Shown piece after piece: positions 11,484 to 22,520 of a DNA stretch of 64,000 nt; position 1 is the first letter of the stretch, and each line of letters opens with the position of its first letter. A program made the position numbers and the translations under genes. The stretch comes from Guadua angustifolia (taxonomy: Eukaryota; Streptophyta; Magnoliopsida; Poales; Poaceae): NCBI GenBank assembly GCA_036346375.1, contig CM070517.1:47526200-47590199 (forward strand), read 5' to 3'. The notes under the pieces are model-generated. The model did no database searches, was not told the DNA's origin, and worked only from the letters and a program-made list of their open reading frames with translations.

Positions 11484-11874
11484 TCATCTCTATCGGTTCT
11501 CACAAGAAAATGATAGAGATAACATTGTCATCTCTATCGGTTTTTTGTAAGAAATGATAGAGATAATGTTTACATCTCTATCGGTTCCTACAAGAAAATG
11601 ATAGAGATGAACTCATCATCTCTATCGGTTCTTCGAAAGAAAATGATAGAGATGAACTCATCATCTCTATCGGTTCTTCTAAAGAAGCGATAGAGATTAT
11701 ACTATAATCTCTATCGCTTTTGAAGAACCGATAGAGATGATGAGTTCATCTCTATCGGGCAAGAACCGACTGTAATAATAGCGCCTCATCTCTGTCTAAC
11801 CGCTTAGTGTCGCCACCAGAACCGATTGCGATGATAAAAAAGAACCGATTGTGATGTGTAAACGTGTAGTAGTG
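11484..11874. repeat. Right subterminal array and terminus of the CACTA element
   Basis: Six to seven units of CATCTCTATCGGTTCT, each paired with an inverted GATAGAGAT or CGATAGAGAT, fill 11484-11760. More divergent ACCGATTG units follow to 11855. The end ACGTGTAGTAGTG (11862-11874) is a CACTA terminus. Each unit can form a small hairpin, as in the left array at 3655-3945. Confidence 0.8.
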
Positions 11875-12711
11875 TATACCACCAGCACCCGATCGACTGG
11901 CCCACCATAGGCCTCTACAGGGTTCAACAGCAGGTATGCCCCCTTGTATCTTATCCCCCACTTTGACACTTTCATAACATGCACTACTTTTTATTTTCGC
12001 AGCGGGTGTAGGCCCACCTTCAGGTCAGGAGGTCATACCCCGAGTTCATTCGGGAGTTTGACAAGCTCCAGGACGAGGACATGCGATGGACGCCGTACAA
12101 CGCGTACAACGTCCAGGTCCGAGCACCTTACGGGCTCTCCGAGCTTTGCTGGCGGGACCATCAGTTCTGGCTCACCCGTAGGGTCCTCGTCTTCGACCTG
12201 TGCGTCGAGGAGTACTCGCCGCACCGAGTGCTGTGGCAGTTCGGCCTCTTCCAGACTTTCCCTGTGCCTCCTGCTCACGTTGTCTCACGTGGCACGCACA
12301 GGTACGTCTATTGAGCACACTGCTTGCCATTCCCGCGGAATGCATGTTGTATGTAAATTATCGTTTTTGCATTGTAGGATGAACCGAGGGGGTCTACACC
12401 AGGCACTCCATTGATGCATCGCATGGTGTAGTGGGACGGTGCGGAGACGGACACGGTCACCGAGACCCAGCCGTACGACCATGCCATGTACGAGCAGTAC
12501 ATGGAGTGGTTCGCGCCGCGGACTCAGCTCAAGGTGGGGTACACACCAAGACCGTGATATCATTGTTTCGAGCATCGGTGTCGACACGCATTCTTCACAG
12601 ATGTCCCAGAGGGACAACTACGCGGTAAGTGCCACAATCGAATCTCCATGATGACGCGCCTCGACGCGGGCATCTAGTTCACCGCCGAGGACCACTGCTC
12701 AGCTTATGATC
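11875..12711 (+). pseudogene. Plant mobile domain (PMD) gene, 5' part
   Basis: PMD (aminotransferase-like plant mobile domain) proteins occur in MAIL-type host genes and in many plant transposons. After a short exon (about 11880-11937) and an intron ending TTTTCGCAG, bases 12005-12300 read SYPEFIREFDKLQDEDMRW, APYGLSELCWRDHQFWL and RVLVFDLCVEEYSPHRVLWQ, then FGLFQTFPVPPAHVV, the core PMD motifs. The next exon (about 12430-12535) reads TETQPYDHAMYEQYMEWF. The reading then stops at the insertion of a Copia element at 12712 and resumes at 20083. The CACTA right end abuts its 5' side, so upstream exons are missing. Confidence 0.65.
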
Positions 12712-14429
12712 TGTAGGATCGAAATATACTGATCTAGCAATCAGAGGGGGGGTGAATGATTGCGCGGAAGCTAAAATCAAATTTTCGACTTTTGAAACAC
12801 CCCAAACAGACTCAGATCGCTTGATTTGTATTCAACAAAAAACTTATTGAGTTGGACCAATTTTTACGTGTATGACGGACAAAACTTCAGTTCGGACTGA
12901 GAGTTGCACGTGTATGACGGACAAAACTTCGCTTCAGATCATGTGTATGACGGACAAAATTTCGCCTCAAATCGTGTGTATGACGGACAAAACGAAAACA
13001 GCCTGACACATATTCACTAAAACAATAATTCCCAAAGATCCGACCGTTGGATTGATGTGAAATTTTAACTGCAGAAGCTAGACTCTATTCCGAAGCTAAC
13101 ACAAAAAGAATCAACTCAATCGGACTTATAGATCTAAAGTTATATCCCTCGCAAGACAGCCAAAACAAATCCCGATCTAATATGACGGACCCAATTCAGA
13201 CTAGTGATGGACAAAACTTTAAAACAAGATTACTGAAGATCCAACCGTTAGATTGATATGAAATTTTAACTGTAGAAACTAGATTGGATTATGAATCAAA
13301 CCCAACAAAAATCAACTCGATCGGATCTACAGATTAAAAGATATTACCTTCGCAAGATCACTGAATCAGATAATGACGGAAATTGATTTCAAAAGCTATG
13401 ACGGACCAAATACCAGAGAGAACTATAGTTGCCACAGATCAATCTCCAGAGGGAACAAAGCAACTAAGAACTTTTGTACTTCACGTGATCTTCCTGCATG
13501 CATGCACAAACAAGGTCTAAACCCTAGAACAGGAGTCTTCTCTCACAATGAACAGCCGCCAGACATGAAGCAAAACTTTCTGGAAGATTGATTTTTATTT
13601 CATTGTCTAAAGTACTCCAACACAAGAGTACAAACCCTAAAACCCAAAACGCTCAGCCATAAATAGGGGACACCTCCACCTATTTATACAGAGCAAGAAC
13701 AGAGAGATTGAATACAACTCCACTTCCAACATGGAAAGAGTTCATATTCATCTCAATCTGGCCCAACATGACCAAAAACAACTCTTGCACGCATGCAAGA
13801 ACAGAAAGATTTAATACAACTCCACTTTCAACATGGAAAGAGTTCGTATCTATCTCAACTTGGCCCAACATGGCCAAAACCAAACCCTTGCACGCATGAT
13901 CAGCCCACCTGCTGCACATACGTGACTAACTAGCCTTCACATGCATGTTCTCTAGCTCGAACGTCCCGCATGACATCCTTGACCACCAAGACCTCGATTC
14001 CTCCCTGAACCTAGTCCCGAACCTCAGCTCCTCCAAGAACCTAGTTCCGGTCCCGTCATCGACCACGTTCGCCCTCGAGCAACACCTACACATGAAGTAA
14101 CAAACAACGCGTCCGAGCACAAGTCCACGACTTGACTCAAGATTAATCCATGCAACCACTCACACGAGTGCATTGCATAAGCAAAACCATTATGCTATCC
14201 CCAGCATAATCAAATGAACATTTGAGCACAAGTTCACCACTTGCCTCAAAAAACAACACATGCAACCACTCACATGAGTGCATTGCATCAAGCAAACTCC
14301 ATCATGCTATCACAAGCATGATAATCATTTCAGCATAGTACATGCACAAGCACCACACATGCCATAACCAAAACCACTTTGCAATGCCAATTTCACCATT
14401 CAGCCAATTTTTCATCACATGATTTCACA
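12712..14429 (-). repeat. LTR (3' LTR in element orientation) of the gag-only Copia element
   Basis: Begins TGTAGGATCGAAATATAC and ends GATTTCACA in + orientation. It matches 18366-20077 almost throughout. Internal sub-repeats include four GTATGACGGACAAAAC units (12870-12990) and a duplicated block around GCAACCACTCACACGAGTGC (about 14152-14175 and 14261-14285). Confidence 0.93.
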
Positions 14430-15985
14430 ATCTCCCCCTTGATGAAAACATTGGCAACACCATTTGGAAACGAACATTAGCATTCACCTCACAATGGCAA
14501 CACTATTATTAAAAGAAGTAAAGTGACCAAAAGACAGAAAGAGAAATCTCCCCCTACAAAGAAAGACTCCCCCTAATAGAAAGAAGAAATGTGTGTGTGA
14601 ATGTGCAATGTGTGACCAAAAATTTCTCCCTTTGATTCCAAAATTCTCCAAACTTCTCCCCCTTTGACAATGGATTCATCAAGAATGCAAAAAGAGAACA
14701 AAAGAGAAACTTCTCCTCCTTTATGTTGTTGTTTTCCTTTTTTTTTATGTACTGAGCATTATGAATCATGCACAAATGTAACAAATTCATCACCAAGTCA
14801 TGCTAACAAAAGTACTTGCATCCTCAAATCTACACATAAACAATGTAGAGTAAGCATAACTAGAAATCAAGTACTATTAACGATTTTTTGCATGGCATGA
14901 TCTCCCTTTCTCAACAATCTTAAAACCTGAAAACATTGAATTTTTGTGCACTTTATTTGTGCTTTGAAAAACTGATTCATTACTTTGATTGCAACAATAA
15001 CAATTGCAAGGAATTATATGCACCATCAGCCTTACTTTTCAACCATGCCAAGCAATCACAAGCTTAAGGTTTCATGGTTTCGGTCACACACAACCTCTTC
15101 CAAGTTCATATCAAAGTGCTATGATAAGCAGTCTCGTAAAGAAGAAGTGCGACAGTACATGACCTTGTTCTTGCATTTATCAACAATCATTTTTTGCTTT
15201 AGCACTTAGCTTTCAGATTTAACACTTTTTCGAGCAGGATCAAGATAGCCAAGAAAGTTCAACCATGTCAAGATTTAATTCAAGTTGTCATTCCATTTAA
15301 AAAGTCATGACATAAACTACACCATATATGTATAAACAGGAAGTTGCAAAGACCTTGTAGCATAAACATGGCATCAAATGACATATGTGTATGAAATACA
15401 ATGCTCAGTACTTTTTATTATTTTTCATTTTTTTTGTTTTTCAATTAAGAAACACACAAAATAAAAAGTATGTTACACAATATTACAAAGTTTTCAAAAA
15501 CTCCCCCTCAAAACAACCATCTTAAAAACTTCTTCAAAAATGTCACCTGAAGGGATTGATTTAAAAACAAAAGACTGAAAGAACAAACCTCCCAAAAGCA
15601 ACCGAAAAAGAAATTTCACCAAAACCATTAACTCCCCCTCAAATGGATAACCAATGAGATCGACAGAGAGGAGATGATAATATACATGTGCTTGAGTTAT
15701 CATGGTATGTTCAATTAAGCATAAGCATGAATCATGATAAGTAAATTTAAAGCATGAAAGGCATGATATAAAATATAACATTATTGAACATACCAAGAGA
15801 TACATATGAGCATATGAACAAGAAGTCTCATCTCATGTCACAATTAAATATCTTTAAATGTAAAAAGACATGAGTATACAAGATAGCTCACAAAGTAGAT
15901 GAAGAATTATTGCACATGCCTCTTGAAAACCATCTCAAGGGTGAGAACTATTCAAGTCTTGATCCTATCTTGCAAAAGACCAAGA
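14430..15985 (-). other. Non-coding 3' internal region of the gag-only Copia element
   Basis: This is where pol would be expected in a complete Copia element. I see only AT-rich sequence with recurrent CTCCCCCT phrases (14433, 14548, 14569, 14657, 15501, 15632) that resemble decayed or duplicated polypurine tracts on the - strand. No catalytic motif was found in any frame. Confidence 0.6.
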
Positions 15986-16025
15986 TCCACTAAGCTTCTG
16001 TTCTCCAACCCGCATCTGAAAAAAT

Positions 16026-18330
16026 CTACATAACACGAGAAGATGTCGAGGCCTCGGTACTGGGGTTAGAAATAAAACATTTGGGAATCCAGTACTGAGA
16101 CACACGATGAGTAGGCACAACACGAGTATTCTTGTTCACAAAATCAGATTTGCCCTTTCTCGTGTTTCTTGCAACAAGAGATGTTTGCATCACCCTAGGC
16201 ACAAAATGAGGATGCTCATTCACAAAATCAGATTTGCTCTTTCCTATGTTTCTTGCAACAAAAGGTGTTTGCATCATCCTATGCACAAAATGAGGAGTTA
16301 AATGTGCCTTCCTGAAATTAGACCTAGCCTTAGCCTTTTCTTTCTTTTGCTGTTTGGCTAGCCTAAAACAAAAATCTACTAAGTGTCCATCTCTACCACA
16401 ATGAGTGCAAGTGTACTTAACATGATGTTTAGCTTTAGAAACAGAAGTAGCATTTGCATTCACCATAGTAGAAGATAACACACCAGCAGACTTGAAAACA
16501 GTTTTCTTAGGCTCATTAACAATTTCGAATTTTCCACATTCAAGTGCCTTAACAACAGTGGAAGCATGTAATTTATGATGAGTATAAGAATCAAAACCTA
16601 AACCTTTGTGATGAGTACTGACTTTTGATTGATCCAAAATCATGTTTAGGTTTTTCTTTCCTGAAGTGAACCGTTCTAAAGATTTTTCCAAGTAATCAAC
16701 CTTTCGAGAAAGAGTTAAGCAGTTATTACATGAAACGCCCACTTTTCCTTTTCGCTATGCGACAAGTTGAGCATGAAAGAACCTCATGTGTGAGCAAATC
16801 ATTTGTCATTTGAGAAACTCTACCATTAGCATCATTCAACTTCAATTCAAGTGTGGAGCATTTAGAACATGGAGTTGAATCATGCAAATCAACAAGAGAA
16901 CAACTAACATGTTTAACAAGTTTCTCATTTTTCTCCTTTTCAAGATTAATTTGCTCTAACAAGCTAACATGTTCTTTCCTAAGCAAAGTAAGCTCATTGT
17001 AAATTAAGTCACATGATTTGCAAGCATCATCATCAGAATCAAAGATTTAAGTCTAGCAATTTCAGCATTCAAAGATTCCACAAGAACATCATGTTTCTTA
17101 ATTTTCTTGTCGCGTTTGTCAAGCAATTTTCCAAGACGAACAACAGCAATAGTTAATTCATCGTAAGAAGGTTCTACCACATTGCGATCATTGTCATGAT
17201 CGTCCTCGGTGAAGCTTACATCACTCCTAGCCATGAGACACAATCTGTCAAATCATGCTTGCTTGAGTTGCATCGCCCTCGCCGCTCTCCGAATCCACAT
17301 CGCTCAAATTAACTTGTTCAAGAGCGGAAAGAACCCGATGAACAACCTTTTTGTTGATGAAGCTCTTTTTCTTTCTATCACTTGGAGAAAACTTTTTCTT
17401 CTCTTTTCTTCGTCATTGTCCTTCTCCTCCTTGATGTTTTACCCGCAAGCTTAGGACAATTTGGACGAATGTGGTTGAGATCACCACACTCATAGCATCT
17501 TGGAGGGCCACCACCAACTCTCTTCCTCATTCTCACATTCTCGCAAAGCTTTATTAAAACGAGAAGAGAGTAGTGCCAAGTCTTCTTCAGAAATTCTTCA
17601 ACTGCTCATCGGTTAGTGAAGACAAGAAAGACAAAGCAAAACTTGAAGAAGCACTATTCGAGACATGCTAGATTGGGAGGTCAATGCAATTGATTTATGA
17701 TCATTCTTCCTAGCAAGAACATCCAATTCATGAGTTTTTAATTTAGAGAAAAGAACATCCAAAGTAAGTGTACTCATGACAGTTGATTCTCTAATGGATG
17801 TAACTTTCATCTCCCAAATTGACATATCTAATGCACCAAGCAATTGTCTAGCATTAGCAAGATCATCAAAGCTAACTCCAACAAAGACGCAAATTGCTAA
17901 GAATTTTATTAAAGCGTGCAAAGAAATCATCTAGCGACTCACCGTGTTTCATCTCAAATCGCATGTATTCTTTCTTATATATATCCCGACAAACCTCTTT
18001 GACGGTGTTAGAACCCTCATGATAATCACAAAGAGATTTCCATACCTCATATGCCGACTTGAGATGGATCACGCGATCAAGTCGCTTCTTCCTAATCCTT
18101 GGATGATCAAATTCCGTGCTCATTGTTTGCTTCAACTCAGTGCTCGATTGGTTTCATTAACTTGATCATTCTCGGGAACTTGATATGGCTTGTACACCTT
18201 CTCCCAGATTGCAAAGCCCCGAGCTTGAATGTACGCTCCATCTTTGCTTTCGTAATCGAAAATCAACACCATCGAAAACACAAGGTTTTGTCGAATACCT
18301 ATCCATCGCTACGGTTTCTAATCACCGTTA
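16026..18330 (-). pseudogene. Copia gag polyprotein, frame-broken, with two CCHC-type fingers
   Basis: Gag packages the retrotransposon RNA in cytoplasmic particles. Reading on -, an N-terminal part near 18310-18140 gives AYIQARGFAIWEKVYKPYQV. The UBN2-like region follows (ATELKQTM; SAYEVWKSLCDYHEGSNTV at about 18050). A zinc knuckle CYECGDLNHIRPNC lies at about 17460-17500 (CX2CX4HX4C). Next is the acidic segment LCLMARSDVSFTEDDHDND (17243-17190), a coiled-coil region (17150-16740) and a second CX2CX4HX4C finger, CTHCGRDGHLVDFC, near 16375-16420. This order matches SIRE/Maximus-type gag. At least four frame changes break it. Confidence 0.8.
16100..16300 (-). repeat. In-frame duplication in the gag C-terminus
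   Basis: Two adjacent units of about 87 bp encode PHFVHRMMQTPFVARN, then IGKSKSDFVNEH, and PHFVPRVMQTSLVARN, then TRKGKSDFVNKN. The frame is maintained across both. Confidence 0.8.
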
Positions 18331-18365
18331 AGATTAATTAGAAAAGAACGAGGCTCGATACCACT

Positions 18366-20077
18366 TGTAGGATCGAAATATACCGATCTAGCAATCGAGG
18401 GGGTGAATGATTGCGCGAAGCTAAAATCAAATTTTCGACTTTTGAAACACCCCAAACAGACTCAGATCGCTTGATTTGTATTCAACAAAAACTTATTGAG
18501 TTGGACCAATTTTACGTATGACGGACAAAACTTCAGTTCGGACTGAGAGTTGCACGTGTATGACGGACAAAACTTCGCTTCAGATCATGTGTATGACGGA
18601 TAAAATTTCGCCTCAAATCGTGTGTATGACGGACAAAACGAAAACAGCCTGACACATATTCACTAAAATAATAATTCCCAAAGATCCGACCGTTGGATTG
18701 ATATGAAATTTTAACTGCAGAAACTAGACTCTATTCCAAAGCTAACACAAAAAGAATCAACTCAATCGGACTTATAGATCTAAAGTTATATCCCTCGCAA
18801 GACAGCCAAAACAAATCCCGATCTAATATGACGGACCCAATTCAGACTAGTGACGGACAAAACTTTAAAATAAGATTACTGAAGATCCAACCGTTAGATT
18901 GATATGAAATTTTAACTGTAGAAACTAGATTGGATTATGAATCAAACCCAATAAAAATCAACTCGATCGGATCTACAGATTAAAAGATATTACCTTCGCA
19001 AGATCACTGAATCAGATAATGACGGAAATTGATTTCAAAAGCTATGACGGACCAAATACCAGAGAGAACTATAGTTGCCACAGATCAATCTCCAGAGGGA
19101 ACAAAGCAACTAAGAACTTTTGTACTTCACGTGATCTTCCTGCATGCATGCACAAACAAGGTCTAAACCCTAGAACAGGAGTCTTCTCTCACAATGAACA
19201 GCCGCCAGACATGAAGCAAAACTTTCTAGAAGATTGATTTTTATTTCATTGTCTAAAGTACTCCAACACAAGAGTACAAACCCTAAAACCCAAAACGCGC
19301 TTCGACCATAAATAGGGACACCTCCACCTATTTATACAGAAAGAAACAGAGAGATTGAATACAACTCCACTTCCAACATGGAAAGAATTCATATTCATCT
19401 CAATCTGGCCCAACATGACCAAAAACAACTCTTGCACGCATGCAAGAACAGAAAGATTTAATACAACTCCACTTTCAACATGGAAAGAGTTCGTATCTAT
19501 CTCAACTTGGCCCAACATGGCCAAAACCAAACCCTTGCACGCATGATCAGCCCACCTGCTGCACATACGTGACTAACTAGCCTTCACATGCATGTTTTCT
19601 AGCTCGAACGTCCCGCATGACATCCTTGACCACCAAGACCTCGATTCCTCCCTGAACCTAGTCCCGAACCTCAGCTCCTCCAAGAACCTAGTTCCGGTCC
19701 CGTCATCGACCACGTTCGCCCTCGAGCAACACCTACACATGAAGTAACAAACAACGCGTCCGAGCACAAGTCCACGACTTGACTCAAGATTAATCCATGC
19801 AACCACTCACACGAGTGCATTGCATTAAGCAAAACCATTATGCTATCCCCAGCATAATCAAATGAACATTTGAGCACAAGTCCACCACTTGCCTCAAAAA
19901 ACAACACATGCAACCACTCACATGAGTGCATTGCATCAAGCAAACTCCATCATGCTATCACAAGCATGATAATCATCTCAACATAGTACATGCACAAGCA
20001 CCACACATGCCATAACCAAAACCACTTTGCAATGCCAATTTCACCATTCAGCCAATTTTTCATCACATGATTTCACA
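18366..20077 (-). repeat. LTR (5' LTR in element orientation) of the gag-only Copia element
   Basis: Starts TGTAGGATCGAAATATACC and ends CATGATTTCACA, followed by the TSD TGATC. It carries the same internal sub-repeats as the left LTR. The + strand ORF at 19019-19237 is identical in translation to one at 13373-13591, which is simply LTR duplication. Confidence 0.93.
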
Positions 20078-20082
20078 TGATC

Positions 20083-20562
20083 GGATCTGCACCATGCTGA
20101 GGCGGGCACGTCGCCTGGCCACCTGCTGGGGGGGGGCGGAGATGTCATCGAGGGCAGCGCACCACGTCCCCGTGGGCCAGCACCTCCCCCTCCTATTGGA
20201 GCCGTGCCTGCACCTCCCCGAGGCAGCCGTCCCCCATGGCCCGATGTCGGCCACTGCGAGCCCTCATGTCCTCCCGCACAGCCGCAGTGGCGACGCTGGG
20301 GTGATGAGGGCCAGTCTTCATCTCATGCCCCAGCAGGACCCCAGGGTGCTTTCGGCGACGCGGACTACGACGACACTGAAAAGGAGCGAGCGTTCGACGT
20401 GGACCAGTACCTGTCCACCGAGTACCTCGGCCCCTCTCAGCTCCTGGGAGCACCGCACCAGGACACACCCGAGTCGCCGACAGACTACACTACCCCTGCG
20501 CCACAGGGCCGGTCTAGGAGGGCCGCTCGTCCGCCGTCGCCACTCACGTACCCCACCGACTA
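20083..20562 (+). pseudogene. Plant mobile domain gene, 3' part
   Basis: This resumes directly after the Copia TSD. Joining AEDHCSAYD before the insertion to RICTMLRRARRLATCW after it gives the usual helical end of a PMD protein. A low-complexity Pro/Ala/Ser-rich tail follows, running to AARPPSPLTYPTD and a TAG at 20560-20562. In the first 70 bases a run of nine G (20129-20137) probably shifts the frame. The tail matches the style of PMD proteins carried by grass transposons. It is convergent with the GRF-like gene on -. Confidence 0.6.
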
Positions 20563-20694
20563 GATCAGGAGGCGTGGTCGTGAATGAGTTGTTGTACAGC
20601 TGTACTTTTGTAATTTCTTTATCTTCAGCACCGTGCTGTATAACTGTCTAAACTCAGTGTTTGTATTTTTTAGCTTATCTTTCCCAATTAGTAA

Positions 20695-20785
20695 CGCGAG
20701 TGCCTTTTCCGATTTTTGCAACTTCGCGCCGGGGCAACGCCCAGCCAGGTCGCCCATAGATAAGTGCTAGCCCACGATTTCTCAA
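20695..20785. repeat. Isolated copy of the 170-185-bp minisatellite unit
   Basis: Reads GCGAGTGCCTTTTCCGATT, then the same GCAACTTCGCGCCGGGGCAAC phrase and TAAGTGCTAGCCCACG as the array at 21790-22520. It sits between the convergent PMD and GRF-like genes, about 1 kb from the main array. Confidence 0.8.
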
Positions 20786-20879
20786 ATCAGAAGTTACTGT
20801 GGAAAATAAAGTAGACCACACTCTTCATTACGACATAATGGTTACAACTTCTCGTCTACTGAGTGGATCGAGGCCACTT

Positions 20880-21433
20880 CCCTTTCGCTCATGCCTCTGG
20901 TGGGCTTCTCTGGCACGACGTGTCCTCTCTCATTTCCTCTCTCTCTCGGCCTCCTTCTCCTCCGCTTCCTTTCGACGTGCCTCCTCGCGTGCCACGTCAC
21001 GCTGCGCTTCAAGCTGCCGTCTGAACTCCTCGTCTCGGATGCTTTGATCAAGGAGCCTTTGGTCCTCAGGATCGATCTCCATATCAAACCTCTGCTCAAA
21101 TTCACACAGCGACAGAGGCGACTTTATGAAAAATAAATTAGCAAAGTTTTATGTACAAATATTATGAAACACGTATGATTGTTACCAGCTGGCGATTGTT
21201 CAGGCTCTTCTCCAGCGGGTCGAATTCGTAGTTGCGGCACTTCAATACCTCCTCTTCCAAGTTAGAATATCCCAAGAGCGGACGAGCTTGCAAGGATCTC
21301 CGCACAGACACATCGGTGGGACAACCCTGAAAGGTACGAAGAGGTCCTGGTACACGATGTTGCGCGGCCACGCCGAAGCGCCGACCTCTTCCTTCGCCTT
21401 CGCCTTTCCCTTTCCACTTGCACGCTTCGGCAT
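20880..21433 (-). pseudogene. GRF-zinc-finger-like transposon gene, two exons with one frameshift
   Basis: The start MPKRASGKGKAKAKEE lies at 21433. It is followed by FRVVPPMCLCGDPCKLVRSW, then TWKRRY and, one base out of frame, KCRNYEFDPLEKSLNNR. The Cys spacing (CLCGDPC ... C, RRYWKC-like) matches the GRF-type finger found in grass transposon ORFs. A single missing base near 21243 breaks the frame. After an intron (about 21190-21130, GTAACAATC... to ...CATAAAG) the second exon reads SLCEFEQRFDMEIDPEDQR, then a highly charged coiled coil (REEARRKEAEEKEAERE). It lies tail to tail with the PMD gene. Function in transposition is unknown. Confidence 0.55.
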
Positions 21434-21789
21434 TTTGGATTGAATCTCTACTTATCTTTCCTCCCTCTCCTTCCCTTCTCTCCTTTTTTTTTTCTTCTTC
21501 TTTCGCTGCTGGCTTTGCGAGGCCACGAGCGAGAACGAAGGTTATAAAGGGTAGATATCGCTTGGGTATGGGGCGATCGCTCTATATCAGGGCGATATTT
21601 ACCTTCGGGTAGTGTGCCTCCTGACATTTTCACAGTAAGTTAATTTTTTCTCGTTTATTATATGAAAAAATTAAAAAAAATATTAAATACAAATATAGTG
21701 GGCCCTATCCCCCCAGTATCAGGCGACCGGCGATTTTTTTAAAAAATTTGATAATTTCGCCGTCAAACTGGCAGTCAAAAATTAGATAT

Positions 21790-22520
21790 TTCGTGGCCAC
21801 GATTTCCGCGGTTTCGTGGCCGCGAGTGCCTTTTCCGATTTTTGCAACTTCATGCCGGGGCAACGTCTGGCTAGCTCGCTCGTACATAAGTCGTAGCCCA
21901 CGTTGTGTCATTTGCCCTTGATTTTTTCTGTATTTTTTGGGCCATATTCGGCCTGCCCCGCGGGGCTACAAAAACCCCTAAGTGGCCGCGAGTGCCTTTT
22001 CCGATTTTCACAACTTCGTGCCGGCCAATGCCTGGCCAGCTCGCCCATACATAAGTGGTAGCCCGATTATGAGGGTCACCCTTGGTTTTTCCAGATTTTT
22101 GACCATATCCGCGCCTCATGGCTACGAAAACCCTTAAGTGGCCACGATTTCCGCGGTTTCGTGGCCGCCAGTGCCTTTTCCGATTTTCGCAACTTCATGT
22201 CGGGGCAACGTCTGGCCAGCTCACCCATACATGAGTGGTAGCCCGTGTTAAGGCCACGCCTTGAATTTTTTCAGATTTTTGGGTCAGATCCGGCCTGCCC
22301 ATGGGCTACGAAAACCCCTATGTGGCCACGATTTTCGCGGTTTCGTAGCCGCGAGTGCCTTTTTCGATTTTCGCAACTTCATGCCGGGGCAACATCCACC
22401 ATCTCACCCATACATAAGTGGTATCCCGCGTTGCGTAGGTCGCCCATTATTTTTCCTGTATTTTTTGGGCCCTTTCTGGCGGGTCCCACGAGGCTACGAA
22501 AATCCCTTAGTGGGATGCGT
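21790..22520. repeat. Minisatellite of about four 165-185-bp units
   Basis: Each unit contains GTGGCCACGATTTCCGCGG, GAGTGCCTTTTCCGATTT, CGGGGCAACGTCTGGCCAGC, CCATACATAAGTGGTAGCCC and GGCTACGAAAACCCCTAAG. Unit starts (GTGCCTTTT) fall at about 21826, 21992, 22171 and 22355. A further single unit is at 20695. Flanking phrases around 21700 and 22640-22760 (CCCCAGTATCAGGCGA; CCCTGTACTGGGGCGACAGG) are related to each other. Confidence 0.9.

Larger units (their letters stand above)
3640..11874 (+). mobile_element. CACTA (En/Spm) transposon carrying Transposase_24-like and ULP1-like genes
   Basis: The right end is clear: ...AACGTGTAGTAGTG at 11861-11874, which is a CACTA terminus read inward from the right (CACTACTACACGTTTACAC). 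Both flanks carry arrays with the same ATCGGTT core. Inside, from left to right, are a GC-rich leader, a Transposase_24-like gene (about 5976-7250) and a ULP1-like cysteine protease gene (about 9536-11230), all on +. A hAT element (7501-9527) is nested inside. The right end abuts a PMD gene at 11875, so the element probably inserted there. The TSD cannot be confirmed because the left terminus is missing or decayed. Confidence 0.6.
12712..20077 (-). mobile_element. Gag-only Copia LTR retrotransposon (SIRE/Maximus-like gag), complete with TSD
   Basis: Two direct LTRs of about 1.72 kb (12712-14429 and 18366-20077), each TG...CA, are flanked by the exact 5-bp duplication TGATC (12707-12711 and 20078-20082). 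On the - strand a primer-binding site, TGGTATCGAGCC (initiator-Met tRNA type), lies just inside the right LTR (about 18353-18364). A polypurine tract, AAGGGGGAGAT, abuts the left LTR (14430-14440). The 3.9-kb internal region encodes only gag-like protein; no protease, integrase, reverse transcriptase or RNase H motif is visible. The LTRs differ at only scattered bases and small indels, so insertion is fairly recent. The element splits the PMD gene. Confidence 0.93.

Noticed and set aside
13373..19237. Identical 72-codon ORFs at 13373-13591 and 19019-19237 as a duplicated gene
   Set aside because: They are the same place in the two LTRs of one Copia element, so identity reflects LTR duplication, not a gene pair.
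20067..20651. 194-codon ORF overlapping the PMD tail as a separate gene
   Set aside because: It starts in the LTR and reads the PMD tail in another frame; the in-frame continuation AYDRICTMLRR to PSPLTYPTD explains the DNA better.
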